From: Paenibacillus tuaregi
GTDB lineage: Bacteria; Bacillota; Bacilli; Paenibacillales; Paenibacillaceae
DNA length: 64,000 nucleotides
Reading direction: 5' to 3'
Assembly (NCBI RefSeq): GCF_900086655.1
Contig: NZ_LT575476.1
Location: 649,664 to 713,663 of the forward strand
Notes under the pieces: generated by a model
Seen by the model: the letters and a program-made list of their open reading frames with translations, nothing else
The model's database searches: none
Told to the model about the DNA's origin: nothing
Shown here: positions 1-8,454 of the stretch, in pieces
How the letters are laid out: the number at the start of each line of letters is the position of its first letter
How positions within the stretch are numbered: position 1 is the stretch's first letter
Made by a program: the position numbers and the translations under genes

Positions 1-35
1 TTAGAATATTCTCTAATGGAGGGAGGAGAGGGAGC

Positions 36-1673
36 GTGACATCAAATTCTCAAAGGGGCAAGCCGGCGGAATTGTTACGGAGCCGGGTGTCAAAGGCTTC
101 AAGTGTTGAAAAGCCTGAACAAGGCCGTATACCCGAGGATTTATCGAATCGGGCGGCAGTTATCGTGGATGCCGGGGCTAAACCGCGCACCCAAACCGGT
201 GTCAAAGCTCCTACGACAGAAACCAATGCTATCTTGGCTGGACCAACCGTATGGCAGGACCAGCTTCGTATACAGGCGGGGGAGCGTTCTCCACAGCTGT
301 TTCGGCAGGTGCACGATTACCTGCTGGGTAAGCTGTCCACCGGCTTCTGGGGGGAGCATGAGAAGCTTCCATCGGTTCGGTTGTTAGCTGAAGAATTGGG
401 AGTGCACAGATTAACTGTGCTGCGGGCTTACCAGCTGCTCAAGGATACCGGCCGCATTTATGTGAAAGAGAAATCAGGTTATTATGTACTCCCGGTGAAT
501 CAGCGTATACACCAGGCGGATTCAGGTGAAGGGGATCAATTCTCCTCGGCCTCCTTAAGGCAAACTCCTCCTTCCTTCGCCCAGGCCCTTGTCGATCCGG
601 GACTGCTGCCGAACCGTTATTTCTCAGAGTACGCCAAGAAGGTGTTTGATTTATATCCGAAGGTGCTGGGAACCTACTCCTCGGTTCAGGGGGATGAGGA
701 ACTGAGGTCGATCCTCTCAGCTTACTTAGCTGGAACCCACGGGCTGCATATGGCTGCCGAGGATCTGCTGATTACAACCGGGGCACAGCAGGCGATTGAC
801 CTGGCGGCGCGGGCTTTTGTGGATGCGGGGGACTACGTGCTTATGGAGCGGCCAACCTACCATGCGGCCATCCCCATCTTTGAAGGCCGGGGTGCTCAGA
901 TTGTCCCTGTCGATATCCGTTCGGATGGATATGACTTATCCTGTCTTGAGGATCTGATGCAGCGCTACCACCCCAAGGTATTTTACATGAATCCGACCTT
1001 TCATAACCCTACTGGATACACGGTACCTGTATGGCAGCGCAAGCTTTTGGTTGAACTGGCAGAGAGGTACCGGTGCCTGATTGTAGAGGATGACCCGTTC
1101 CGTGATATCTATTTCGGTGAAGCTCCGCCGCTGCCTGTTGCAGCCTATGATACGGAAGGATGGGTACTGTACATTCGAAGCTTCAGCAAATACGCGGCGC
1201 CGGGCCTGCGGATCGCCGTAATGTGTGCGCAGCCGCCCCGGATGGACCTGATGCTGCGGTACAAAATGCAGATGGATAACGGGGCTCCGCTGCTCAATCA
1301 GAAGGTGTTCTTGCTCTACCTGGCTTCTGAGCGGCTGACCGGCCATTTAGAGAAACTAAGAATAGCCCTGAATATACGTAAGACTGTCATGGAGGAAGCC
1401 TTAGGTGCAACAGATTGGCAGTGGGAGAGTCCGCTCGGCGGATTAAGCTTATGGGTACGGCTTCCTGAGAAGGGAATTACGGTGGAGAAGCTCTTGTCGC
1501 GATGCCAACGGGAGGGGATCGTCTTCTCACCCGGTAGCGCCCATGACCCGCTGGGTAAGCTGCGAAGCCATATTCGGCTCAGCTATTCCTTCGTCAATGA
1601 GGGAGAGATTCGCGAAGGGATTCGCCGCCTCATCCAGCTTGCCCAAGCTTTAGAACCACCTTCATCCAGGTAA
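36..1673 (+). CDS. MocR/PdxR-type GntR regulator with aminotransferase-like domain
   Basis: 545-residue fusion of a winged-helix GntR DNA-binding domain (about residues 85-152, with the KLPSVRLLAEELGVHRLTVLRAY recognition region) to a fold-type I aminotransferase domain. The PLP-binding lysine lies in SFSKYAAPGLR (about K385), and the NPTFHNPTGY motif is typical of the family. MocR proteins are cytoplasmic one-component regulators that sense PLP or an amino compound, often controlling vitamin B6, GABA or taurine genes; the target here is not evident. The GTG start has a GGAGGAGAG site 6-8 bases upstream. The roughly 80-residue N-terminal extension before the HTH is unusual, because family members normally begin near the HTH. 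Confidence 0.88.
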   Translation: MTSNSQRGKPAELLRSRVSKASSVEKPEQGRIPEDLSNRAAVIVDAGAKPRTQTGVKAPTTETNAILAGPTVWQDQLRIQAGERSPQLFRQVHDYLLGKLSTGFWGEHEKLPSVRLLAEELGVHRLTVLRAYQLLKDTGRIYVKEKSGYYVLPVNQRIHQADSGEGDQFSSASLRQTPPSFAQALVDPGLLPNRYFSEYAKKVFDLYPKVLGTYSSVQGDEELRSILSAYLAGTHGLHMAAEDLLITTGAQQAIDLAARAFVDAGDYVLMERPTYHAAIPIFEGRGAQIVPVDIRSDGYDLSCLEDLMQRYHPKVFYMNPTFHNPTGYTVPVWQRKLLVELAERYRCLIVEDDPFRDIYFGEAPPLPVAAYDTEGWVLYIRSFSKYAAPGLRIAVMCAQPPRMDLMLRYKMQMDNGAPLLNQKVFLLYLASERLTGHLEKLRIALNIRKTVMEEALGATDWQWESPLGGLSLWVRLPEKGITVEKLLSRCQREGIVFSPGSAHDPLGKLRSHIRLSYSFVNEGEIREGIRRLIQLAQALEPPSSR

Positions 1674-1954
1674 TTGTGGAAGTCATTCCACCTACAATCA
1701 GAATCAAGATTGAGAAGAGTTTGAAAAGTTTGAAGCCCTCTAACTATGAGGCTGTCTGTGCAGGTTTAGTACCCTGGCAGGCGGCCTTCTTCTGTTCCCG
1801 CATATTCCCACCTAGTAGGCCCTTGTTTCAGACCAATCCGTACAGCTCCGCATACGATACTTTTGATATTGATTTTGCTCTGTACGAAATTGATGGGTAG
1901 GGCAGCCGGCAGGACGCGGATGTGATCCGGGCAAAGACAGAGGAGGATGGCAAG

Positions 1955-2722
1955 ATGAGTGGTAAGAAAAAACTGATCCGGGCGATAAAAAGTAAGTGGG
2001 TCAAGACCCAAGTGTTGTTGAAGAATCCCCAAGTAAAACCTTTCGTTCCTGATACCCGGAGATTTAACGAGAAGAATCTGAAGAGTATGTTAAGCAGCTT
2101 TCATATGGTCTATGTCAAGCCGGAGAGCGGTACCCAAGGGAATGGGGTCATCCGTGCCGAATTGGAGGGGGCAGACCGGTATAAGTACCAGTACAATTTC
2201 TCTACCAAAAGCTTTAGTTCATTTGACGCTTTTTACAAGAGCCTGAAAAAACTCATCGGCAGCCGCAGCTATCTTATCCAGAAGGGGATTCATCTGCTCA
2301 AGCATAACAAGAGAAGGTTTGATATCCGGATTATGGTTCAACGGAACCCATCGGGCAAGTGGGAGACTACAGGGCAGATTGGAAGAGCAGCACATCCAGG
2401 TAAGATCGTAACCAATTATCACAGCGGCGGAACGCCGATGCCGACGAAGGTGCTGCTTGCCCAGCATGTGTCGGGACCGAAGCTGACTTCACTTATTCAG
2501 GAGCTGAATCAATTTGGGGAGAAGGTGGCTAAAGCCTACAACTCCACATACCCGCATTTCAGACAGATTGGCGTGGATGTCGGACTCGATAAGTCATTGA
2601 AGCCTTGGATCATTGAGGTAAATACGAGCCCGGACCCATATATCTTTAATCAGCTTAAGGACAAAACGATGTTCCGTAAAATTATGCGGTACAGAAGAGC
2701 CCAAGGGATTGGGGTTAAGTAG
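1955..2722 (+). CDS. YheC/YheD family ATP-grasp protein (spore coat-associated type)
   Basis: 255 residues resembling the YheC/YheD endospore coat-associated family. Visible features are a basic N-terminus, the KPESGTQGNGV loop, FDIRIMVQRN, and a C-terminal IIEVNTSPDP motif typical of ATP-grasp metal/ATP binding. The biochemical role of the family is unknown; the fold predicts ATP-dependent carboxylate-amine or similar ligation. The start at ATG 1955 is chosen because AGAGGAGG (1939-1947) is correctly spaced; an upstream GTG at 1922 lacks a site. It is single-copy in the window and followed directly by a terminator, so it is probably monocistronic. Confidence 0.85.
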   Translation: MSGKKKLIRAIKSKWVKTQVLLKNPQVKPFVPDTRRFNEKNLKSMLSSFHMVYVKPESGTQGNGVIRAELEGADRYKYQYNFSTKSFSSFDAFYKSLKKLIGSRSYLIQKGIHLLKHNKRRFDIRIMVQRNPSGKWETTGQIGRAAHPGKIVTNYHSGGTPMPTKVLLAQHVSGPKLTSLIQELNQFGEKVAKAYNSTYPHFRQIGVDVGLDKSLKPWIIEVNTSPDPYIFNQLKDKTMFRKIMRYRRAQGIGVK

Positions 2723-2739
2723 CTTCTGTAAGGGCTTAG

Positions 2740-2767
2740 GACTGCCAGTACCGGCAGTCTTTTTTTA
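2740..2767 (+). terminator. Rho-independent terminator of the YheC/D gene
   Basis: Seven-base-pair stem GACTGCC/GGCAGTC with a six-base loop, followed directly by a run of eight T. It lies 17 bases after the stop codon. Confidence 0.85.
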
Positions 2768-2804
2768 TTTGCCGAATCGGTCCAAAAATGAAAATATTGA
2801 AACT

Positions 2805-2833
2805 TTGATTCTCGGCTTTTCGTCTATTATGAT
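2805..2833 (+). promoter_or_regulatory. Probable sigma-A promoter of the phosphodiester glycosidase gene
   Basis: -35 TTGATT (2805-2810), a 17-base spacer and -10 TATGAT (2828-2833). It lies between the previous terminator and the GTG start at 2891, so the downstream gene has its own transcript. Confidence 0.6.
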
Positions 2834-2890
2834 GAAAAAGAACATATTTTCAAAAAAAATAGATAGGATGCATAGAGAGGAAGAATTCAG

Positions 2891-4012
2891 GTGGAACCAA
2901 GAACTTTACCCAGCCGTTCCAGTGCACGTGTACAAAAGAAGGCTGCGGGCAAGCGGAGGAAGAAGAAAGCGGGCTTTTTCCGTGTGTTTTCAAGAATTGT
3001 GTTGGCTCTGCTAGTACTGATGATTGCAGGTGGAAGCTGGTTGTATTTCGCCCCATCAGCCCAGAATCTCAGATATATGATTGCGGATACCCTGATCACC
3101 ACTCAGCATAGAAGCTGGGCCAAGTTTATTATTGGTGAGGATGAGCTGAAGAAGCGCGTGGCCGAGTACAACAGCCGCTTCGAGCATATGGGGGATGAGA
3201 AGGATACGCACCAGATCGTCCGGACAGGAATCGACAAGAACAAGCCGCTTGTGGAGATTGAGAATATTTCGGGCAGCGGCTACAAAGGTTACGTCATGAT
3301 TGTTAACGATCCGACTAAGATCCGGCTAGGAGTGCCCGGGAAGGTTGGTTCAGGGGAGAAGGTCTCCAGTATGGTGAAACGCACTGGTGCCATTGCCGGC
3401 GTGAACGGCGGCGGATTTGTGGACCCTAATGGACATGGCAACGGCTTCAAGCCCATCGGTGTTGTCGTGGTGGATGGCAAGCTGTATTACAATGGTAACG
3501 GTTCGAAGTCCACGCAGATTGTGGGTATCGACAAGCAGGGCAAAATGATCGCGGGCAACTATACTTTGAAAGAGCTGTCCCGTCTGGGCCTCCAGGAGGC
3601 GGTAACATTCCAGCCGCGCATGATTGTTAACGGCAAGGGACTAATCAAGAATGCGGCAGAGGGCTGGGGGATTGCCCCAAGGACGGCCATGGGCCAGCGC
3701 AAGGACGGAGCAATAATTTTTGTTGTCATTGACGGTCGCCAGCCGGGCTACAGCATCGGGGCGAATCTGTACGATGTGCAGCAGATTATGCTGGAGCACG
3801 GGGCTGTGATTGCCGCGAATCTGGATGGCGGCTCCTCCTCGGTGCTGGTGAAGGACAATGAGGTTGTGAACAAACCTTCGTCCCAGTATGGTGAACGCTA
3901 TCTGCCGACGGCATTTCTGGTGTTCGAGCATCCTGAAGACGTGGAGATGCCGAATATCTGGAAAGGCCTTGATGTGGACAACATCAACGCCGGGAAGAAG
4001 CGCTCCCGCTGA
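2891..4012 (+). CDS. Membrane-anchored phosphodiester glycosidase (NAGPA/DUF2233) family protein
   Basis: 373 residues. A very basic N-terminus (residues 10-27) precedes a single membrane segment (about 29-52), so the bulk is predicted outside the cell. The remainder matches the phosphodiester glycosidase domain (related to uncovering enzyme and YqiI-like exopolysaccharide proteins): GVNGGGFVDPNG, a GWGIAPRTAMGQ stretch, and NLDGGSSSVLV near residue 310. Such proteins cleave sugar-1-phosphodiesters, and in Gram-positives they are linked to wall glycopolymer or exopolysaccharide metabolism. The GTG start follows an AGAGAGGAAG site. Convergent with the AIM24 gene, with a shared terminator. Confidence 0.85.
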   Translation: MEPRTLPSRSSARVQKKAAGKRRKKKAGFFRVFSRIVLALLVLMIAGGSWLYFAPSAQNLRYMIADTLITTQHRSWAKFIIGEDELKKRVAEYNSRFEHMGDEKDTHQIVRTGIDKNKPLVEIENISGSGYKGYVMIVNDPTKIRLGVPGKVGSGEKVSSMVKRTGAIAGVNGGGFVDPNGHGNGFKPIGVVVVDGKLYYNGNGSKSTQIVGIDKQGKMIAGNYTLKELSRLGLQEAVTFQPRMIVNGKGLIKNAAEGWGIAPRTAMGQRKDGAIIFVVIDGRQPGYSIGANLYDVQQIMLEHGAVIAANLDGGSSSVLVKDNEVVNKPSSQYGERYLPTAFLVFEHPEDVEMPNIWKGLDVDNINAGKKRSR

Positions 4013-4078
4013 GGCGAATGCCCGCTCACCTTTCTTTAGGATTACTTATCCCTTATGTATTTAATATAGAACGAAAGC

Positions 4079-4123
4079 AAATAAGCAAGCCGTCTTGAGA
4101 TGATCAAGGCGGCTTGCTTATTT
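4079..4123. terminator. Bidirectional terminator between convergent genes
   Basis: Twenty-base arms (4079-4098 and 4104-4123) with one mismatch and a five-base loop; A-rich and T-rich flanks let it serve both strands. Its right arm covers the stop codon of the minus-strand AIM24 gene. Confidence 0.8.
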
Positions 4124-4822
4124 GATGATAACGCCCCCGAACGGAATGACCTCACGCAGGATGCGCTTGATGAGGCCATCATCCTTCAGTTCTTGTTCCA
4201 GGCGGTGGCTCTGGCGTCCGGCCTGGAGGATGACCTTTCCTAGGCCGGTCATTTTCCATTGGTAGCTCATATGCTGGCTGGCCAGATGGTTGCCATACAC
4301 GGATAGCTCCAACTTGGCATTCTCGGGATACGCGATCACACTGCCCGCATCCACATACAGCGGCTCAACGGGGTCCAGAGCTACTTCGCAGACCTGGCCT
4401 TCCGTCAGAATGCCGATCTGTCCGCTGCCGGAGAATTTGATCTTTACCGCATCCCGGGTAATCAGCATATTCTTAACGTTCAGAATCCGGGTCTGCATCG
4501 TAATTCCTTCGGAATAAAAGAAAAGGTGGCGGAAGTCATACAGCAGATCGTCCCCCTCCGCTAGGGCAATGGGCTTCATGCTGTAACCGGTGGGAAGAGC
4601 CGCAATGAATTCACAGGTTCCCCGCAGGTCGGCCTGGATCAACTTCTTCTTCCGGTACATGCCTTTCATATTCATCAGGCGGTCACTCCGGTTCGCGGAA
4701 GGCCCCTTAAAAGCAATAATCTGCTGGGGATGAAGCACGTGTACCTTCTCATCCTCTTCAAGCACGAACCGCACGGCTTGTCCACCGGAGTGTCCGGTCT
4801 CGGTTTCATTAATCAGCTGCAT
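4118..4822 (-). CDS. AIM24 family protein
   Basis: 234 residues. The C-terminal two thirds (QTRILNVKNMLITRDAVKIKFSGSGQIGILTEGQV... LYVDAGSVIAYPENAKLEL... GLGKVILQAGR) match the AIM24/TIGR00266 beta-sandwich family, whose bacterial function is not established. There is no signal peptide or membrane segment, so it is probably cytosolic. The ATG at 4822 is preceded by GAGGAGG. The neighbour downstream on the same strand is the terminator shared with the glycosidase gene; the small secreted coiled-coil gene lies upstream on the same strand. Confidence 0.82.
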   Translation of the reverse strand: MQLINETETGHSGGQAVRFVLEEDEKVHVLHPQQIIAFKGPSANRSDRLMNMKGMYRKKKLIQADLRGTCEFIAALPTGYSMKPIALAEGDDLLYDFRHLFFYSEGITMQTRILNVKNMLITRDAVKIKFSGSGQIGILTEGQVCEVALDPVEPLYVDAGSVIAYPENAKLELSVYGNHLASQHMSYQWKMTGLGKVILQAGRQSHRLEQELKDDGLIKRILREVIPFGGVIIK

Positions 4823-4894
4823 GCCACCTGGGCCTCCTCTTATCTATTGTGAATGGCGCGGCTGCTGGCTGTTGGCTGCTGCACCTTGGCTCTT

Positions 4895-5308
4895 CTATCG
4901 CCGGAGAACCACCCGCAGAACACGCAGCAGAATGAAGTAGCCCAGCAGCAGAGCGGCTCCTGTGATTACCAGAATGCGAATCCGTTTGGAACTGGCCTCA
5001 CGGTCCTTTTCTGCCTCAGTCAGGGCTTGTACGGTCTGATTGAGCTTTTTGTTCTGCTCCATTAACGCTTCGTTCTGCTTTCGGTAAGCCTCCACCGTAC
5101 CTTGGGCCTCTTCGAGCTTATTCACTGTTTTCTTATATTCCTGCTTCAATTGATTGACTTCGGCTGGGATTTCAGTAATTTCCTGAACGCCGCTGAAGAA
5201 GTCATCAAGATATCCGGCATGGGCGGAAGAAGGGCTGTAGAGAGCTCCTAAGGACAGCAGCAAGAATAGAACAATAGTTATTTTAGTATGGGGCAGGGAT
5301 CTCTTCAC
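4895..5308 (-). CDS. Small exported coiled-coil protein with C-terminal membrane anchor
   Basis: 137 residues from GTG 5308. An in-frame extension to 5416 exists but has no ribosome site, whereas AGAGGTGG lies six bases before 5308. It has an N-terminal signal segment ending near AHA, a heptad-rich charged region (VNQLKQEYKKTVNKLEEAQGT... LNQTVQALTEAEKDREA) predicted to form a coiled coil, then a transmembrane helix (ILVITGAALLLGYFILLRVL) and a short basic tail. This predicts an extracytoplasmic coiled coil tethered to the membrane. I do not recognise the family. Repeat copy B1 overlaps its upstream region. Confidence 0.7.
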   Translation of the reverse strand: MKRSLPHTKITIVLFLLLSLGALYSPSSAHAGYLDDFFSGVQEITEIPAEVNQLKQEYKKTVNKLEEAQGTVEAYRKQNEALMEQNKKLNQTVQALTEAEKDREASSKRIRILVITGAALLLGYFILLRVLRVVLRR

Positions 5309-5403
5309 CGGATTCACCACCTCTGAATTTGTTGGTTGACAATCTCTAATACGTACAGATGGCAGATAAAGTTTCCGAGGTCTCCCTCTTAGGAAATGCG
5401 ATC

Positions 5404-5504
5404 TGTATAAGTTCAACTGCTGGATTTACAAGTAAGGCAGCCAGTGTGAAGGGCCACTTAAGGCCGCTGTTGCTCTACTGGCAATCCTTAAGTCCACTTA
5501 TATA
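5404..5504 (-). repeat. Dispersed intergenic repeat, family B, copy 1
   Basis: Read on the minus strand it begins TATATAAGTGGACTTAAGGA and ends CTTGTAAATCCAGCAGTTGAACTTATACA, the same start/end pattern as copies at 39453, 50315 and 63488. The ends are imperfect inverted repeats (TATAAGTGGACT against AGTTGAACTTATA). It is non-coding and lies between the AraC regulator and the coiled-coil gene. Confidence 0.55.
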
Positions 5505-5601
5505 GATAGTATTACCCGATATCTTAATTTTCGCATAAGAGATGGAGGCTGCTAAAGCAGCTGCTCAGGCAGATGTAAAGGTTTGGAAAATATAAAATAT
5601 A

Positions 5602-6480
5602 TCAGGAGAAATGCTGCCTGAATTTACGCGGCGACAACCCCTCCTGCTTGACAAAAGAGGAGGTGAAATAGGCGGGGTGGTTAAATCCCACCTCTTCAGA
5701 GATCCGTGTAACCGACAAGTCGGTCTGCAGCAGCAGCAGCTTGGCCCGGGCAATCCGGTACCTGAGCAGGTAGGCTGCCGGGGAGCAGCCGAACACCTTT
5801 TGCATGCAGCGTGCAATATATACCGGGTGGAAATTCATAAACTCCCCGAGCACTTTGGATGTGATCTCCTCCTGGTAATGTGCTCTTAGAAAAGCGGCGG
5901 CGCGTTCGGCGCAGGCTGTCTGGGGAGACGGCGCCTCCGTCGTAAGGGTGTCCGAAAGCTGCTGGATGACGTCCTGGAAAAGTGCCTGCTGGCGCAGTCT
6001 TACACTGGGCAGATGAATGCTTTGGTTCATCTGGGTAAGCTCCTGCATCGTAGCATACAGCTTATCCGGCTGAAGCAGCTCTGTGAACTGGGGGACCCGG
6101 ATCGAAAAGGGTGTAATGGAATAGAAGGGGAGAAACAGAGGAGGCTCTGCGCTCTTGTCCTTCATATCCGCCCCGCCCGTCTCATCCGCGGCGCTCCACT
6201 CCCCGCTGGTATGAAAATGAATCCAGTAGTAGCGAGTCACCTCCGTACAAGCCATGGTGGGATAGTGATAGGCGTCAGGCCGGAGTATAAGCGAGTGGCC
6301 TTCCTTAATTTCATAGTGACGGTCCTCCTCGCCCACATACAGACAGCCCTCTACCACAACAAGCAGGTCGAATACACCGATGCTGCGTCTTGCCGGATGC
6401 TTGCTGCCCGGAGCCAGCTCGGCTAGTCCACTGACGATGAAGTAGGGAAGCGGAGGTATATTAAATTGCAGAAGCGGCAT
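5602..6480 (-). CDS. AraC family transcriptional regulator
   Basis: 292 residues from ATG 6480 (GAGGTG six bases upstream; a GTG at 6489 is the alternative). The N-terminal part is a cupin-like sensing domain (GVFDLLVVVEGCLYVGEEDRHYEIKEGHSLILRPDAYH...). The C-terminal roughly 100 residues carry the double HTH of AraC/XylS proteins (EFMNFHPVYIARCMQKVFGCSP and ISEEVGFNHPAYFTSSFVKQEGLSPRKFR). This layout is typical of sugar-responsive regulators in Paenibacillus. It is divergent from the MATE exporter gene, which is a plausible target, with about 130 bp between them. Confidence 0.88.
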   Translation of the reverse strand: MPLLQFNIPPLPYFIVSGLAELAPGSKHPARRSIGVFDLLVVVEGCLYVGEEDRHYEIKEGHSLILRPDAYHYPTMACTEVTRYYWIHFHTSGEWSAADETGGADMKDKSAEPPLFLPFYSITPFSIRVPQFTELLQPDKLYATMQELTQMNQSIHLPSVRLRQQALFQDVIQQLSDTLTTEAPSPQTACAERAAAFLRAHYQEEITSKVLGEFMNFHPVYIARCMQKVFGCSPAAYLLRYRIARAKLLLLQTDLSVTRISEEVGFNHPAYFTSSFVKQEGLSPRKFRQHFS

Positions 6481-6613
6481 ATAGAGCACCTCATCTCGGC
6501 AGAAATTCAGGTTGGAAAATTGATACTTTGAGTTTGAATACTGATACTTCCATCCCAGTATACCATCTATAATTTTGTTTACATACAGAACTTACCGGGA
6601 AGGTGTTAACACA

Positions 6614-8026
6614 GTGAGCAGTTTGCAAAAAGACAAATTTACCCTATGGGCCCTATCATGGCCCATATTTATTGAGCTGTTTCTCCAGTTTCTGCTTGGA
6701 GCCGTGGATACGCTGATGGTCAGCCGGCTGTCGGATGACGCCGTGGCAGTGGTTGGATTCTCGAATCAGCTTTTCAATGCGCTGACCACTCTTTTTGCGA
6801 CGGTGGCCGGCGGGGCAGGAATCCTGATTGCCCAGAAGCTGGGCTCCGATCGGGAGGAAGAAGCGCGTACCGTTTCCATCATTTCATTGAAGGTGACCGC
6901 TTTAATCGGTGCTGTGCTTAGCGTGATCCTGATTATCGTGCCGGGACCGATCGCCCGCGTGCTGCAGATGCCAGAGGAACTGGTTCCTCTGGCGAGAGTG
7001 TATATCTCCATTGTAGGCGGAGGCATGGTGCTAACGGCGGTTATGTCTACGCTCAGCACAGCAATCCGCAATACCGGGAACACCAAAGGGCCGATGTATA
7101 CGGCTGTCGGGATGAACATCATTCATATTGTGATGAATTATGGGTTTATTTTTGGCGCGTTTGGCTTTCCGCAATGGGGACTTACCGGAGTGGCCATTTC
7201 GACGCTGGTCAGCAGGTTGATCGCCACCCTGGTACTGCTGTTCATCTATGTAGGGACCTTTCAGCGTCAGATTACCGTTTCCGACCTGCGGATTTTTGAC
7301 CGGAGGCTGTTTAAGGAAATTATGCAGATCGGATGGCCGCTGGGTGTGAATATGGGCTGCTGGGTATTCTCCCAGCTGGCGATTTTCTCTTTCCTGGCAA
7401 TGCTCGGCACCCAGGTGCTGGCGGCCCGGACTTACATGAATACTCTGGAGTCGTTCTGCTTCCTGCTGGGTTATTCCGTTGCGCTCGCCACCCAGATTCA
7501 GATCGCCCATCTGTTCGGGGGCGGGCGTACGAAGGAAGCTTACTCAGCGGCATACCGTGCCTTGAAAATTGGTATGCCCCTCGTCATGCTGAATGCTCTG
7601 GTGCTGCTGCTGGCTGGCAAGTACCTGTTGAGCCTTTTCACCTCAGACCCGGAAATCTTAACGATCGGCGTGTCCCTGCTGTGGATGAATTTGCTGCTGC
7701 AGCCGGGAAAAATGCTCAATATGGCGCTGGGCGATGCGCTTAACGCACTGGGTGACACCCGCTTTGTCATGAATATCTCGCTGATATCCATGTGGCTGAT
7801 CGCGACAGGCTGTTCTTACTTGCTTGGCGTGTCCCTTGGCTGGGGTGTGGTTGCCATCTACGCCTGCATGATCACGGATGAGTACTTCCGCGGAGCCTTG
7901 TCCCTTATCCGCTGGAGGGGCCGTAAATACCTGCGCAGCAAGGAAGCGGAGATGGAGCGGGAACGTCTGAAGGAGAGCCCGGCTTGCCATGCGCTGCACC
8001 CGGAGGAAGGCTTAAGCTTCAGTTAG
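6614..8026 (+). CDS. MATE family multidrug/sodium antiporter
   Basis: 470 residues from GTG 6614, chosen because GGGAAGGTG lies about nine bases before it; an ATG at 6575 would add 13 residues without a site. About twelve hydrophobic segments are arranged as two related halves, with NorM-like motifs PIFIELFLQFLLGAVDTLMVSRLSDDAVA at the start and WGLTGVAIST mid-protein. MATE proteins export cationic drugs or metabolites using Na+ or H+ gradients across the cytoplasmic membrane. The charged C-terminal tail is unusually long. It is divergent from the AraC regulator. Confidence 0.9.
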   Translation: MSSLQKDKFTLWALSWPIFIELFLQFLLGAVDTLMVSRLSDDAVAVVGFSNQLFNALTTLFATVAGGAGILIAQKLGSDREEEARTVSIISLKVTALIGAVLSVILIIVPGPIARVLQMPEELVPLARVYISIVGGGMVLTAVMSTLSTAIRNTGNTKGPMYTAVGMNIIHIVMNYGFIFGAFGFPQWGLTGVAISTLVSRLIATLVLLFIYVGTFQRQITVSDLRIFDRRLFKEIMQIGWPLGVNMGCWVFSQLAIFSFLAMLGTQVLAARTYMNTLESFCFLLGYSVALATQIQIAHLFGGGRTKEAYSAAYRALKIGMPLVMLNALVLLLAGKYLLSLFTSDPEILTIGVSLLWMNLLLQPGKMLNMALGDALNALGDTRFVMNISLISMWLIATGCSYLLGVSLGWGVVAIYACMITDEYFRGALSLIRWRGRKYLRSKEAEMERERLKESPACHALHPEEGLSFS

Positions 8027-8070
8027 GTTTCTTCCGGGTTGACTGAGGCAGAGGTTGCTGTTAAATTATA

Positions 8071-8115
8071 GGAGTAGGGTGGACGCTGGCGGAAGCTAGG
8101 CGTGTATTCTACTCC
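8071..8115 (+). other. Intergenic RNA hairpin downstream of the MATE gene
   Basis: Outer stem GGAGTAG/CTACTCC (8071-8077 with 8109-8115) encloses an inner hairpin ACGCTGGC-GGAA-GCTA-G-GCGT with a GNRA-type GGAA loop. There is no T-run, so it is not a simple terminator. It starts the 350-base structured region ahead of the MutS2-like gene. Confidence 0.45.
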
Positions 8116-8152
8116 ATTCTCTAAAATAAGGGGAAATCTTGATGTTGGTGAA

Positions 8153-8347
8153 TGTTCTTAACTAATTAATTTCATAAGACTGTGAGAAGAACGATCTGGC
8201 CCGGCTTTGCTCTAAGCGGGGGCCTGGTTTCCTGCACCCTTCTGCGGTCTGTGACTTAGTTAAGAACACGCGGTACATCAAACGGCGCCTTATGGCTGTT
8301 TATTTCCCATGTATGTGAACCGTGCTGTCTTTCAGCACGGTTTTTTT
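8153..8347 (+). ncRNA. Candidate structured non-coding RNA or leader, class unknown
   Basis: A perfect 13-bp stem (8153-8165 with 8256-8268) closes a rod. Inside it are AGAC/GTCT, AGAAG/CTTCT and a terminal hairpin GGCCC-G-GCTT/AAGC-GG-GGGCC, all separated by internal loops. A 7-bp hairpin (8280-8286 with 8295-8301) and a canonical terminator (8318-8347) follow. The nested co-linear helices and closing terminator look like a small RNA of roughly 195 nt or a premature-termination leader. It does not match the conserved cores of any riboswitch class, tmRNA, RNase P or SRP RNA that I know. A 6S-like rod is possible but not demonstrated. Confidence 0.5.
8318..8347 (+). terminator. Rho-independent terminator
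   Basis: Ten-base-pair stem AACCGTGCTG/CAGCACGGTT with a five-base loop, followed by seven T. It closes the structured region above. Confidence 0.88.
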
Positions 8348-8382
8348 GGCTTTACACACAGGGGAATAAACAGGTATTTACC

Positions 8383-8430
8383 GAGGGCAAAGAATGACAC
8401 ACGTGCATTCTTTGCCCTCTTTTTTTATTT
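8383..8430 (+). terminator. Second terminator/attenuator just before the MutS2-like gene
   Basis: Thirteen-base-pair stem GAGGGCAAAGAAT/ATTCTTTGCCCTC followed by a run of T. It ends only about 25 bases before the ATG of the next gene, with no room for a promoter in between. Transcription of that gene must therefore either start within or upstream of this hairpin and read through it, as in attenuation. Confidence 0.75.
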
Positions 8431-8454
8431 TATAAAACATTAGGAGGTACACAC

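Noticed and set aside
1676-1900. 74-codon open frame between the MocR gene and the YheC/D gene
   Set aside because: GTG start without a ribosome site, low-similarity-looking protein; the region is more likely the leader of the downstream gene.
8073-8090. AGGGTGGACGCTGGCGG, resembling the T-box core AGGGTGGNACCGCG
   Set aside because: It lacks the exact core, sits at the start rather than at the antiterminator, no specifier loop is visible, and the downstream gene is not tRNA- or amino-acid-related.
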